NCBI GenBank assembly: GCA_965227045.1
Contig: OZ245718.1
Location: 124,001 to 188,000, forward strand
Direction of reading: 5' to 3'
Length of the DNA: 64,000 nt
From: UBA10649 sp965227045
Lineage (GTDB): Bacteria > Actinomycetota > Actinomycetes > S36-B12
The position numbers and the translations under genes were made by a program. Below are positions 51,573 to 59,326 of this stretch, piece after piece. A model generated the notes under the pieces. It saw nothing but the letters and a program-made list of their open reading frames with translations, had not been told where the DNA came from and made no database searches. Positions within the stretch are counted from its first letter, which is position 1, and every line of letters begins with the position of its first letter.

Positions 51573-52997
51573 ATGGCACGCACACTGGCGCAGAAGGTCT
51601 GGGAGGACCACGTCGTACGACATGCGGAAGGCGAGCCCGATCTGCTGTACATCGACCTTCACCTCGTGCACGAGGTGACGAGCCCGCAGGCCTTCGACGG
51701 ACTGCGGTCCTCGGGCCGTCCGGTGCGTCGCCCCGACCTCACGTTGGCGACCGAGGATCACAACACCCCTACCGAGAACATCCTGCTGCCGATCGTCGAT
51801 CCGATCTCGCGTGCGCAGATCGAGGCCCTGCGCATCAACTGCGCGGAGTTCGGCGTTCCCGTGTACTCGCTCGGCAACATCGAGCAGGGCATCGTGCACG
51901 TTGTCGGCCCGCAGTTGGGCCTGACCCAGCCCGGCATGACCGTCGTGTGCGGTGACTCCCACACCTCGACGCACGGCGCGTTCGGCGCTCTTGCCTTCGG
52001 CATCGGGACCAGCGAGGTCGAGCACGTGCTCGCCACGCAAACGCTGCCGCTGAAGCCCTTCAAGACCATGGCCATCACCGTCGAGGGCGAACTGCCGGTC
52101 GGAGTCAGTGCGAAGGACGTGACCCTCGCGGTCATCGCCAAGATCGGCACCGGCGGTGGCCAGGGCTACGTGCTCGAGTACCGCGGCTCGGCCATCCGGT
52201 CGCTGTCGATGGAAGGCCGCATGACGCTGTGCAACATGTCGATCGAGGCCGGCGCGCGCGCGGGCATGGTCGCCCCCGACGAGAAGACCTTCGAGTATCT
52301 GAAGGGCCGTCCGCACGCACCGGTTGGCGCCGACTGGGATGCCGCGGTCGCCTACTGGCGGACGCTGCCGACAGATGCCGATGCGGTCTTCGACGCGGAG
52401 GTCGTCCTCGACGCCACGGAGCTGAGCCCGTTCGTGACCTGGGGAACCAATCCCGGCCAGGGCCTGCCGCTCACCGGGAACGTGCCGCTGCCGGACGATG
52501 CCCGCGACGATGTCGAGCGGGTCGCGATCGAGCGCGCGCTGGAGTATATGGATCTCACAGCGGGCATGCCGCTGACGGACATCGAGGTCGACATCGTGTT
52601 CGTCGGCTCGTGCACCAATGGCCGGATCGAGGACCTGCGCGCGGTTGCCGAGGTGCTCAAGGGACGTCAGGTCAGCGAGTCGGTGCGCATGCTCGTCGTC
52701 CCCGGCTCGGTCCGGGTGAAGATGCAGGCCGAGCAGGAGGGACTCGACGAGATCTTCGTCGCGGCCGGCGCCGAGTGGCGGGAGGCGGGCTGCTCGATGT
52801 GCCTGGCGATGAATCCGGACAAGCTTGCTCCCGGACAGCGCAGCGCGTCGACGTCCAATCGCAACTTCGAAGGCCGTCAGGGACCCGGTGGTCGCACCCA
52901 CCTCGTCTCACCGGCCGTCGCCGCAGCCACCGCGGTAACCGGGCACCTCACCGCGCCCGCGGACCTCGCGCCCGCTGACCTCGTATCTGTCGCCTGA
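51573..52997 (+). CDS. leuC: 3-isopropylmalate dehydratase, large subunit
   Basis: With LeuD it isomerises 2- to 3-isopropylmalate through a [4Fe-4S] cluster, and also handles citramalate in the CimA route. 474 residues. Cluster cysteines are in VGSCTNGRIEDL and AGCSMCLAMN. VCGDSHTSTHGAFGALAFGIGTSEVEHVLATQ contains the aconitase-fold signatures (here split for reading: VCGDSHTSTHGAFG, then GIGTSEVEHVLAT). ATG 51573 follows GGAGG. It is 16 bp before leuD. Confidence 0.96.
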   Translation: MARTLAQKVWEDHVVRHAEGEPDLLYIDLHLVHEVTSPQAFDGLRSSGRPVRRPDLTLATEDHNTPTENILLPIVDPISRAQIEALRINCAEFGVPVYSLGNIEQGIVHVVGPQLGLTQPGMTVVCGDSHTSTHGAFGALAFGIGTSEVEHVLATQTLPLKPFKTMAITVEGELPVGVSAKDVTLAVIAKIGTGGGQGYVLEYRGSAIRSLSMEGRMTLCNMSIEAGARAGMVAPDEKTFEYLKGRPHAPVGADWDAAVAYWRTLPTDADAVFDAEVVLDATELSPFVTWGTNPGQGLPLTGNVPLPDDARDDVERVAIERALEYMDLTAGMPLTDIEVDIVFVGSCTNGRIEDLRAVAEVLKGRQVSESVRMLVVPGSVRVKMQAEQEGLDEIFVAAGAEWREAGCSMCLAMNPDKLAPGQRSASTSNRNFEGRQGPGGRTHLVSPAVAAATAVTGHLTAPADLAPADLVSVA

Positions 52998-53013
52998 ATC
53001 GAGCGGAGAAGTC

Positions 53014-53610
53014 ATGGAATCGTTCGTCGTTCACACTGGAACTGCAGTCCCGTTGCGTCGCAGCAACGTCGACACCGACCAGATCATCCCCGCGGAGTAC
53101 CTCAAGCGGATCACCCGACACGGGTTCGAGGACGGGCTGTTCAGCGCCTGGCGCAAGGATCCGGATTTCGTCCTGAACAGCCCCGACTACGCCGGCGCGA
53201 CGATCCTCATCGCCGGACCGGACTTCGGCACCGGGTCGTCCCGCGAGCACGCCGTATGGGCGTTGCAGGACTACGGGTTCAAGGTCGTGCTGTCGGCGCG
53301 CTTCGCGGACATCTTCCGCGGCAACTCCGGCAAGGGTGGCCTGCTCACCGCGCAATTGCCCCAGGAGGCGATCGAGGCCCTTTGGGAGGCGATCGAGGCC
53401 AATCCGTCGCTCCCCGTCACCGTGGACCTCGAGCGCCGCGAGGTGAGGGCGGGCGACCTCGTCGCACCCTTCGAGGTCGACGACTACGTGCGCTGGCGCC
53501 TGATGGAGGGGCTCGACGATGTGGGCATCACGATGCAAAGCGAGCCCGAGATCACGAGCTTCGAGAAGGCCCGTCCGGCGTTCAAGCCGACGACCACCTC
53601 GGTGACGTAG
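53014..53610 (+). CDS. leuD: 3-isopropylmalate dehydratase, small subunit
   Basis: The 198-residue swivelling domain that completes the LeuCD active site. The N-terminus has RRSNVDTDQIIPAEYLKR, and GTGSSREHAVWAL is the substrate-binding signature. Cotranscribed with leuC, with a CGGAGAAG-type site before the ATG. No clear terminator follows. An imperfect GGTCAC/GTGACC pairing lies just after the stop. Confidence 0.95.
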   Translation: MESFVVHTGTAVPLRRSNVDTDQIIPAEYLKRITRHGFEDGLFSAWRKDPDFVLNSPDYAGATILIAGPDFGTGSSREHAVWALQDYGFKVVLSARFADIFRGNSGKGGLLTAQLPQEAIEALWEAIEANPSLPVTVDLERREVRAGDLVAPFEVDDYVRWRLMEGLDDVGITMQSEPEITSFEKARPAFKPTTTSVT

Positions 53611-53770
53611 GTCACTATCTGCAACGATTCCGGTGACCGTGTGCAACTGTGAATTGTGTTGCAGGGCAACGGATTCACCGGCGCGCCATTTCGCGCGCGT
53701 GCGGTGTCGGAGGTAGGTTTGCGTTACCGGCCGACCGGCCGGCTCTACCACCCTCCGGAGGGGTTTTCCT
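53611..53770 (+). promoter_or_regulatory. leuD-hup spacer with hup promoter signals
   Basis: This 160-bp spacer holds an inverted repeat TGCAAC/GTTGCA (53642-53663, 10-bp centre), a possible -10 TAGGTT at 53714, and a palindrome CCCTCCGGAGGG (53752-53763) that includes the hup ribosome-binding site. Folding of the last could tune HU translation. No gene is seen. Confidence 0.35.
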
Positions 53771-54256
53771 GTGAACAAGGCAGAACTGATTGACGCGGTG
53801 GCTGCGCGCTTCGCACTGAGCAAGCGTGAGGTCACCGAGATCGTCGAGGCTTTCCTCGACGAGACCAAGAAGGCCGTCGTGCGCGGCGAGAAGGTTGCCG
53901 TGAGTGGCTTCGGCGTGTTCGAGAGCCAGGCACGTAAGGCTCGCCTGGGCCGCAACCCCCGCACCGGCGAGACCGTGAAGATCAAGGCCACCAAGCTTCC
54001 GAAGTTCCGCCCGGGTGCGGAGTTCAAGGCTGTCGTGTCAGGCGCGAAGAAGATCGTTGCCAAGGCTCCCGCCAAGAAGGCTGCGCCCGTGAAGAAGGCG
54101 GCACCGGCCAAGAAGGCTGCGCCCGTGAAGAAGGCCGCTCCGGCCAAGAAGGCGGCACCGGTCAAGAAGGCTGCGCCCGTGAAGAAGGCCGCTCCGGCCA
54201 AGAAGGCGGCACCGGTCAAGAAGGCCCCGGCCAAGAAGGCTGTTGCCAAGAAGTAG
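53771..54256 (+). CDS. hup: Histone-like DNA-binding protein HU with lysine-rich tail
   Basis: A 161-residue nucleoid protein. Residues 1-90 are a canonical HU fold (MNKAELIDAVA, GFGVFE, and the DNA-binding arm RNPRTGE). Residues about 99-161 are a tail of roughly ten PA/PV-KKAA repeats like those of mycobacterial HupB and Streptomyces HupS, adding non-specific DNA binding and compaction. The GTG start follows GGAGGGG. A strong hairpin terminator follows the gene. Confidence 0.95.
   Translation: MNKAELIDAVAARFALSKREVTEIVEAFLDETKKAVVRGEKVAVSGFGVFESQARKARLGRNPRTGETVKIKATKLPKFRPGAEFKAVVSGAKKIVAKAPAKKAAPVKKAAPAKKAAPVKKAAPAKKAAPVKKAAPVKKAAPAKKAAPVKKAPAKKAVAKK
54065..54253 (+). repeat. Tandem repeats encoding the HU lysine-rich tail
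   Basis: About ten near-identical 18-bp units of the form ccg-g(c/t)c-aag-aag-gc(g/t)-gc(a/g) encode P(A/V)KKAA. Synonymous changes among units show some divergence since duplication. Confidence 0.85.
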
Positions 54257-54283
54257 CGTCCTCCGCGCGAAACCGCGTCGCTC

Positions 54284-54313
54284 GAAGCCCCTCACCGATT
54301 GGTGGGGGGCTTC
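54284..54313 (+). terminator. Terminator after hup
   Basis: A 13-bp stem (54284-54296 with 54301-54313, one G-T pair) and loop gatt. It is not followed by a T-run. It lies between hup and the convergent cofC-like gene and may serve both. Confidence 0.65.
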
Positions 54314-54337
54314 GTCGTGTTCAGTTCCTGCTCGGCG

Positions 54338-55159
54338 CTACGGCAGTCCGATGACCGTCGAGCTGCCCAGGTCGAGAACGAGTCGTTGCCCGGGTCGGAC
54401 CTCGCGAAAGCCAGCGGCAGCAACGGATTCCCAGCCGATGGTGTGACGTCGGCCCTGCTCGTCCGCGACCTCCAATGCGCCCGTGTCGGTGGTGCGGAGC
54501 GCGGTGACGATGGTGAGCACTGCGGGCGCCAGTGCCGCGAGAGTGTGAGCGCCGACGCCCAGGCCCACCGCACGCGCGAGGTCGTCGTCAGTGTCGACAT
54601 CACGTCGGGCCGGGGCGATTACCGATCCGAGGGTGGTCGCCGCAAGATCCGCAGCACCGCTGCGACGGTGGGCAGCAGCGGAGTCCGGACCGAACTGCGA
54701 GTCGATGCCCGAGCCCGTCGACCGGAGCCACATCGTCGTCCCGGTCCCGTCCGCATCCGCGAGGAATGCGGTGGGGTGTGCCTCCCGCAGGGCGACGTCG
54801 AGGAGCGCGGTCATCGCATCTGGCGTCAGGCACGGCAGGTCGGAGACCATCACCGCCACGGGCGCTTTCGCACCGGTACTCGCCGCGGCCCAGGCGGCCG
54901 CGGCATTGATGCCCGGGTGCCCACCATCGTCGACGACAGTGCAGCCGCTGTCCGCGGCGATGGTGCTGATCACCTGGTCAGAGGTGACCACGATCACCGC
55001 GCCAACGCGCGGGGACGCAACCACGGCCGCAAGGCAGTCGCGGAAGAAGGCCAGGGCCAAGGCGCCCCGTCGGCCCTCGGGATCCAGCCGGGTCTTCGCC
55101 AGGTCGAGGGATTTCACCGGCAGGACCACTGTCCACGGGGAGTCCGGAAGGAGTGCCAC
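54338..55159 (-). CDS. cofC: CofC/FbiD-type guanylyltransferase with C-terminal extension
   Basis: It probably makes the GTP-activated phospholactate or phosphoenolpyruvate intermediate of coenzyme F420. The first 210 residues match CofC/FbiD: VVLPVKSLDLAKTRL, VVTSD, DDGGHPGINAA, VMVSDLPCLTPD, and D in DVDTDDDL. At about 273 residues it is longer than FbiD (about 214). The last 60 residues form an extra domain ending GFREVRPGQRLVLDL...VIGLP that resembles small actinobacterial cold-shock-like proteins. GTG 55159 is the chosen start. It is divergent from plsC. The matching position in M. tuberculosis is Rv2983/fbiD. Confidence 0.82.
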   Translation of the reverse strand: MALLPDSPWTVVLPVKSLDLAKTRLDPEGRRGALALAFFRDCLAAVVASPRVGAVIVVTSDQVISTIAADSGCTVVDDGGHPGINAAAAWAAASTGAKAPVAVMVSDLPCLTPDAMTALLDVALREAHPTAFLADADGTGTTMWLRSTGSGIDSQFGPDSAAAHRRSGAADLAATTLGSVIAPARRDVDTDDDLARAVGLGVGAHTLAALAPAVLTIVTALRTTDTGALEVADEQGRRHTIGWESVAAAGFREVRPGQRLVLDLGSSTVIGLP

Positions 55160-55179
55160 GCGAGTATCCAACCGCGGGC

Positions 55180-55185
55180 TACCCT
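55180..55185 (+). promoter_or_regulatory. -10 hexamer for plsC
   Basis: TACCCT lies 23 bp before GTG 55209, with GGAGGGA in between as ribosome-binding site. Confidence 0.4.
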
Positions 55186-55208
55186 CGACGAAGTCGGAGG
55201 GAGTGGGC

Positions 55209-55994
55209 GTGAGAGGGACAAGTCGGGTGCGTCGGCGCCAGCGACTGGGCTTCTCGTTTCGTTTTGCGGTCTTCTTGATCTGGCCCTTCATGCGCACGTT
55301 CGTCAAGTGGGACGTCGAGGGGACCGAGCGGCTGACCGATGCCGAGGGGGGCGTGATCGTCGCGGCCAATCACACCTCGTGGTTCGACCCGCCGGTCGTG
55401 GCGTTCGCCCTGTGGGAGGCCGACCGGCCACCTCGCTTCCTGGGCAAGGAGAGCGTCTTCCGGGTTCCCGTCTTTGGGCGGATCATCAAGAACGCCGGCC
55501 AGATCCCGGTCTACCGCGAGAGCGCGGACGCCTCGTCGGCGATCCGTGACGCTCTCGCGGCGCTGGATCGAGGCGACTGCGTGGTGGTCTACCCCGAAGG
55601 CACGATGACCCGGGACCCAGGCCTGTGGCCGATGTCCGGCAAGACCGGCGCGGTGCGGCTGGCCCTCGCCTCCGGGCGGCCTCTGTTCCCGATGGTGCAG
55701 TGGGGCTCGCACCTGGTGATGCGCCCGTACGTCAAGGAGTTCAGGCTGCTGCCGCGCAAGACGATTCGCATCCTCGTCGGCGATCCGGTCGACCTCAGCG
55801 ACCTGGCCGGTTCACCCGCCGATGCGGCCACCTGGCACGAGGGCACCGAGCGGCTCATGGACGCCATCACTGAGCTCGAGGCCCGGGTGCGCAAGGAGCC
55901 GGCTCCGGCAACCCGGCTGGACTTCAAGCGCTTTCCGGACGCTCATGACGGGGACGACGAGCCGAATGGGGTCGAACCGCCACTTCAGGCGTGA
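55209..55994 (+). CDS. plsC: 1-acyl-sn-glycerol-3-phosphate acyltransferase family
   Basis: A 261-residue membrane-associated acyltransferase of phospholipid synthesis. Block I NHTSWFDPP (HX4D), block II around IPVYRES, block III YPEGTMTRD and block IV are present. One hydrophobic N-terminal segment (about 14-28) anchors it. The next gene, gpsA, makes the glycerol 3-phosphate backbone. I chose GTG 55209, 6 nt after GGAGGGA. GTG 55203 is too close to that site. Confidence 0.9.
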   Translation: MRGTSRVRRRQRLGFSFRFAVFLIWPFMRTFVKWDVEGTERLTDAEGGVIVAANHTSWFDPPVVAFALWEADRPPRFLGKESVFRVPVFGRIIKNAGQIPVYRESADASSAIRDALAALDRGDCVVVYPEGTMTRDPGLWPMSGKTGAVRLALASGRPLFPMVQWGSHLVMRPYVKEFRLLPRKTIRILVGDPVDLSDLAGSPADAATWHEGTERLMDAITELEARVRKEPAPATRLDFKRFPDAHDGDDEPNGVEPPLQA

Positions 55995-56045
55995 CGACCG
56001 GCACAATGGTGGGCCAGCCCGATCCGAGCGACAGATGGAGAGCCG

Positions 56046-57056
56046 ATGACCCGCGTGGCAATCATGGGCAGCGGCTCCTGGGGGACGGCGTTTGCCATGG
56101 TGCTCGCCGATGCGGGCAGCGATGTGGTCATCTGGGGACGCGACGGGGACGTGTCCGAGGACATCAATCGTCGGCATCGCAATGAGGGATACCACCCCGG
56201 AATCGACCTGCCTGAGCGGATCATCGCCACAACCGATCCCGGCGTCGCCCTCGCGGACGCAAGCCTCGTCGTCCTCGCCGTGCCCGCGCAGGTGCTCCGC
56301 GAGAATCTCGGCGGGTGGGGAGCCGCCATTGCCGCAGACGCCGTGCTCGTCAGCCTCATGAAGGGCATCGAGCTCGGCACGACCAAGCGGATGAGCGAGG
56401 TGATCTCGGAGTCGGCGGATATCGACGTCGCTCGTGTCGCCGTCGTCTCCGGCCCGAATCTGGCCCGGGAGATCGTCATGCGGCAGCCCGCGGCAACGAC
56501 GGTCGCGTCACCGGATCGCGAGAGCGCCCAGCGACTGCAGGACGCGTGCACCACCGACTACTTCCGGCCGTACTGGACCACCGACGTCATCGGCACCGAG
56601 ATCGGCGGGGCGGTGAAGAATGTCATCGCCCTGGCCAACGGAATCGCCGTAGGCATGGGACTCGGCGAGAACTCTCAGGCCTCCCTGATCACCCGAGGGC
56701 TCGCGGAGATGGCCAGGCTCGGCGTGGCCCTCGGTGCCGACCCGCTCACGTTCCAAGGCCTGGCCGGGGTCGGCGACCTGGTCGCTACCTGCCAGTCGCC
56801 GCTGTCGCGCAATCGCACGTTCGGGGTGAACCTGGGCAAGGGACTGAGCGTCGAGGAGACCATCGCGGTCACCAAGCAGACCTGTGAGGCCTTCAAGAGC
56901 TGCCAGCCGATCCTTGACCTGGGGCGCGCCCACGGCGTGGACATGCCGATCACCGAGCAGGTGGTTCAGGTGGTCCACCACGGCCAGTCGCCGCGCATGA
57001 TGGCGTCGGCGTTCATGAGCCGCGACACCAAAGGCGAGAACCGCACGAGCGAGTAG
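56046..57056 (+). CDS. gpsA: NAD(P)-dependent glycerol-3-phosphate dehydrogenase
   Basis: It reduces dihydroxyacetone phosphate to sn-glycerol 3-phosphate for lipids. 336 residues: Rossmann domain with MGSGSWGTAFA, NHxY-type region and catalytic Lys in IGGAVKNVIALANG, and helical C-domain with GLGENSQASLITRGLAEM (GLGxNxxAxxxxRG). It is 51 bp after plsC, likely one operon. It converges on the next gene. Confidence 0.95.
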   Translation: MTRVAIMGSGSWGTAFAMVLADAGSDVVIWGRDGDVSEDINRRHRNEGYHPGIDLPERIIATTDPGVALADASLVVLAVPAQVLRENLGGWGAAIAADAVLVSLMKGIELGTTKRMSEVISESADIDVARVAVVSGPNLAREIVMRQPAATTVASPDRESAQRLQDACTTDYFRPYWTTDVIGTEIGGAVKNVIALANGIAVGMGLGENSQASLITRGLAEMARLGVALGADPLTFQGLAGVGDLVATCQSPLSRNRTFGVNLGKGLSVEETIAVTKQTCEAFKSCQPILDLGRAHGVDMPITEQVVQVVHHGQSPRMMASAFMSRDTKGENRTSE

Positions 57057-57075
57057 TTCCTGCCTTCGGCAGTTC

Positions 57076-58218
57076 CTACTTCGGCACCACCGAGGTCAGT
57101 GCGGCATCGAGGTCCGTCCACAGGTCCTCGACGGCCTCGATGCCGAAGGACAGCCGGACCAGGCTCTCCGGGACGGTGCTGCTCTCGTACTGCCAGCGAC
57201 GTCGCCGCTCGAGCAGCGACTCGACCCCACCGAGGCTGGTCGCATAGGTCCAGATCCGCACCGCCTGGCAGGCGGCGTCGGCCGCATCCGGACCGCCCAC
57301 GAATTCGATCGACGCGATCGTGCCGAATCCGGGATAGCGAACCGTGGAGACCGCCGGATGGCTCGCGAGTCTCGCGGCGATCTCCTGGGCGTTGGCCTGC
57401 GCCCGCTCGACTCGCAGAGCGAGCGTGCGTATTCCACGCAGCGCCAGGTAGCAGTCGAAGGCGCTCGGCGCTGCGCCGAGCAGCGTCCGTCGGAGCCGCA
57501 GGCTTTGCGCGAGCTCGGCATCGGCGGCGATGAGAGCACCCATCAGGAGATCGGAGTGCCCGCTGATCGCCTTCGTCACGCTGTGCATCACCACGTCGGC
57601 CCCCAAGGTGAGCGGGGTCTGGATGATCGGCGTGGCGAAGGTGTTGTCGACGAGGACGAGTGCGCCAGCGGCGTGCGCAGCGGTGATGCACGCCGGCAGG
57701 TCGGCAACCTGCAGCAAGGGATTCGTCGGCGACTCGAGCCACAGCAGGTGCGCTCCCGCGCAGGCCGCGGTGATCGCCGCCGTGTCGTCGGCATCCACGA
57801 TCCGCAATTCGAGGCGTTCGATCGCGGCGAGCTCGCGCAGTCTCAGCGCGACTCCCGTGTACGCCGCGCTCGGGGCGACGACAACCGCACCCATGGGGAC
57901 CAGATCCATCATCGCGTTGGCCGCTGCCATGCCCGAGGAGTAGGCGATGGCGATGCCGTGCTCTAGCGCGCCGAGCGCCGCCTCGAGTGCCTCGGTCGTC
58001 GGCGCGGTCTCGCGCGCGTACTCGATCGACCCACCCGCGTGAAAGGAGGATGCCGGCACGATTGGCGCGTTGAGCGGCTGGTTCGGACCGGCGTCGGGGC
58101 GGCCGGCGCGAACCACGATGGTCTCGATCGACAGCGGCGCGCCGCTCGACGCCGCGCTCGACGCCGCGCCATCTGCAACTGCAGAAGGTTCGCTCGCGGG
58201 TGCTGCGGTCGTCGACAC
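57076..58218 (-). CDS. Cystathionine gamma-synthase/lyase family PLP enzyme
   Basis: A 380-residue fold-type I enzyme of the Cys/Met metabolism family (MetB, MetC/CGL or MetY). The PLP lysine is in HSVTKAISGHSD, with AYSSGMAA, LESPTNPLL, VDNTFATP and the C-terminal RLSFGIE also visible. A low-complexity Ala/Ser N-terminus (about 1-25) precedes the domain. Gamma-synthase, gamma-lyase or methionine gamma-lyase cannot be separated from sequence alone. GTG 58218 is 6 nt after a TAGGGT -10. Confidence 0.88.
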   Translation of the reverse strand: MSTTAAPASEPSAVADGAASSAASSGAPLSIETIVVRAGRPDAGPNQPLNAPIVPASSFHAGGSIEYARETAPTTEALEAALGALEHGIAIAYSSGMAAANAMMDLVPMGAVVVAPSAAYTGVALRLRELAAIERLELRIVDADDTAAITAACAGAHLLWLESPTNPLLQVADLPACITAAHAAGALVLVDNTFATPIIQTPLTLGADVVMHSVTKAISGHSDLLMGALIAADAELAQSLRLRRTLLGAAPSAFDCYLALRGIRTLALRVERAQANAQEIAARLASHPAVSTVRYPGFGTIASIEFVGGPDAADAACQAVRIWTYATSLGGVESLLERRRRWQYESSTVPESLVRLSFGIEAVEDLWTDLDAALTSVVPK

Positions 58219-58224
58219 ACTCAG

Positions 58225-58230
58225 ACCCTA
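58225..58230 (-). promoter_or_regulatory. -10 hexamer, leaderless PLP-enzyme gene
   Basis: TAGGGT, then 6 nt, then GTG 58218. It lies 25 bp from the -10 of the divergent ddl gene. Confidence 0.55.
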
Positions 58231-58254
58231 GCCGCGCGGGTCATGGGCGGGGGA

Positions 58255-58260
58255 TACGGT
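58255..58260 (+). promoter_or_regulatory. -10 hexamer, leaderless ddl
   Basis: TACGGT, then 6 nt, then GTG 58267. It fixes the ddl start. Confidence 0.6.
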
Positions 58261-58266
58261 CGTCCT

Positions 58267-59316
58267 GTGAATCGCATCCGGGTGGCCGTCCTCCTGGGCG
58301 GGCGCAGCAGCGAGCATTCCATCTCGTGCATCAGCGGTCGGTCGATCGCGGCCGCGCTCGACCCCGATCGATACGAGGTCACCGCAGTGGGCATCGGCCG
58401 CGACGGGCGTTGGGTGCGGGCTGCTGACGGCGGTCTGGGATTCCTCGAGGACCTGGGCCCGTTGCCCGAGGTGTCCGCGAATGCGGACTCCGCCGATCTC
58501 GCCGCGTGCCTCGACGTCGACGTCGTGTTCCCCGTCCTCCACGGACCGTGGGGCGAGGACGGATCGGTCCAAGGACTCCTCGAGACCATGGGCGTGCCGT
58601 ACGTCGGCTCCGGGGTGCTGTCGTCTGCGGTCTCGATGGACAAGGGCTTCATGAAGTCCGCGCTCGAGGCCGCCGATCTGGAGGTCGGACGCTACGTCGT
58701 GGTCACTGACCGCGAATGGACTGCCGATCCGGCGCTGGCCCTGGATCGAGTTGCCGAGTTGGGCCTGCCCGTGTTCGTGAAGCCCGCGCGTGCGGGTTCG
58801 TCCCTCGGGATCGTCAAGGTGAGCTCCTCCGACGCGCTTCACCAGGCGATCGAGTCGGCACGCAAGCACGATCCGCGCATCATCGTCGAGGCTGCGGTCA
58901 CCAACGCCCGCGAGATCGAGTGCGGCGTGCTCGTTGATCCTGACGGCCAGCCGCGTGCCAGCCGCTGCGCGGAGATCCTCGTCAACGAGCGTCACGAGTT
59001 CTACGACTTCGAGGCCAAGTACCTCGACGACTCGGCGACCCTCATCGTGCCCGCCGAGTTGCCCGACGACATCGAAGAGCGCGTCCGAGAGCAGGCAATC
59101 CGCGCGTTCGACGCGCTGGCCTGCGATGGCCTGGCCCGTGTCGACTTCTTCGTCGCCTCCGACGGCCGCGTGATCCTCAATGAGGTGAACACCATGCCCG
59201 GGTTCACCAGCATCTCGATGTATCCGCGGATGTGGGCAGCGACCGGAGTCGACTATCCGGTACTCGTCGATCGCCTGGTGGCCGATGCGCTGCGCAAGGG
59301 CACGGGCCTGCACTAG
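58267..59316 (+). CDS. ddl: D-alanine--D-alanine ligase
   Basis: It makes D-Ala-D-Ala for peptidoglycan with ATP. 349 residues, ATP-grasp fold. N-terminal VLLGGRSSEHSIS, VFPVLHGPWGEDGSVQG, the ATP-grasp lysine in FVKPARAGSSLGI and the metal-binding VILNEVNTMPGFT are all present. GTG 58267 gives the usual N-terminus and lies 6 nt from a -10. Same neighbour (gpsA) as in M. tuberculosis. It converges on the second DUF222/HNH gene with a 10-bp gap. Confidence 0.95.
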   Translation: MNRIRVAVLLGGRSSEHSISCISGRSIAAALDPDRYEVTAVGIGRDGRWVRAADGGLGFLEDLGPLPEVSANADSADLAACLDVDVVFPVLHGPWGEDGSVQGLLETMGVPYVGSGVLSSAVSMDKGFMKSALEAADLEVGRYVVVTDREWTADPALALDRVAELGLPVFVKPARAGSSLGIVKVSSSDALHQAIESARKHDPRIIVEAAVTNAREIECGVLVDPDGQPRASRCAEILVNERHEFYDFEAKYLDDSATLIVPAELPDDIEERVREQAIRAFDALACDGLARVDFFVASDGRVILNEVNTMPGFTSISMYPRMWAATGVDYPVLVDRLVADALRKGTGLH

Positions 59317-59326
59317 CGCGCGTGGC

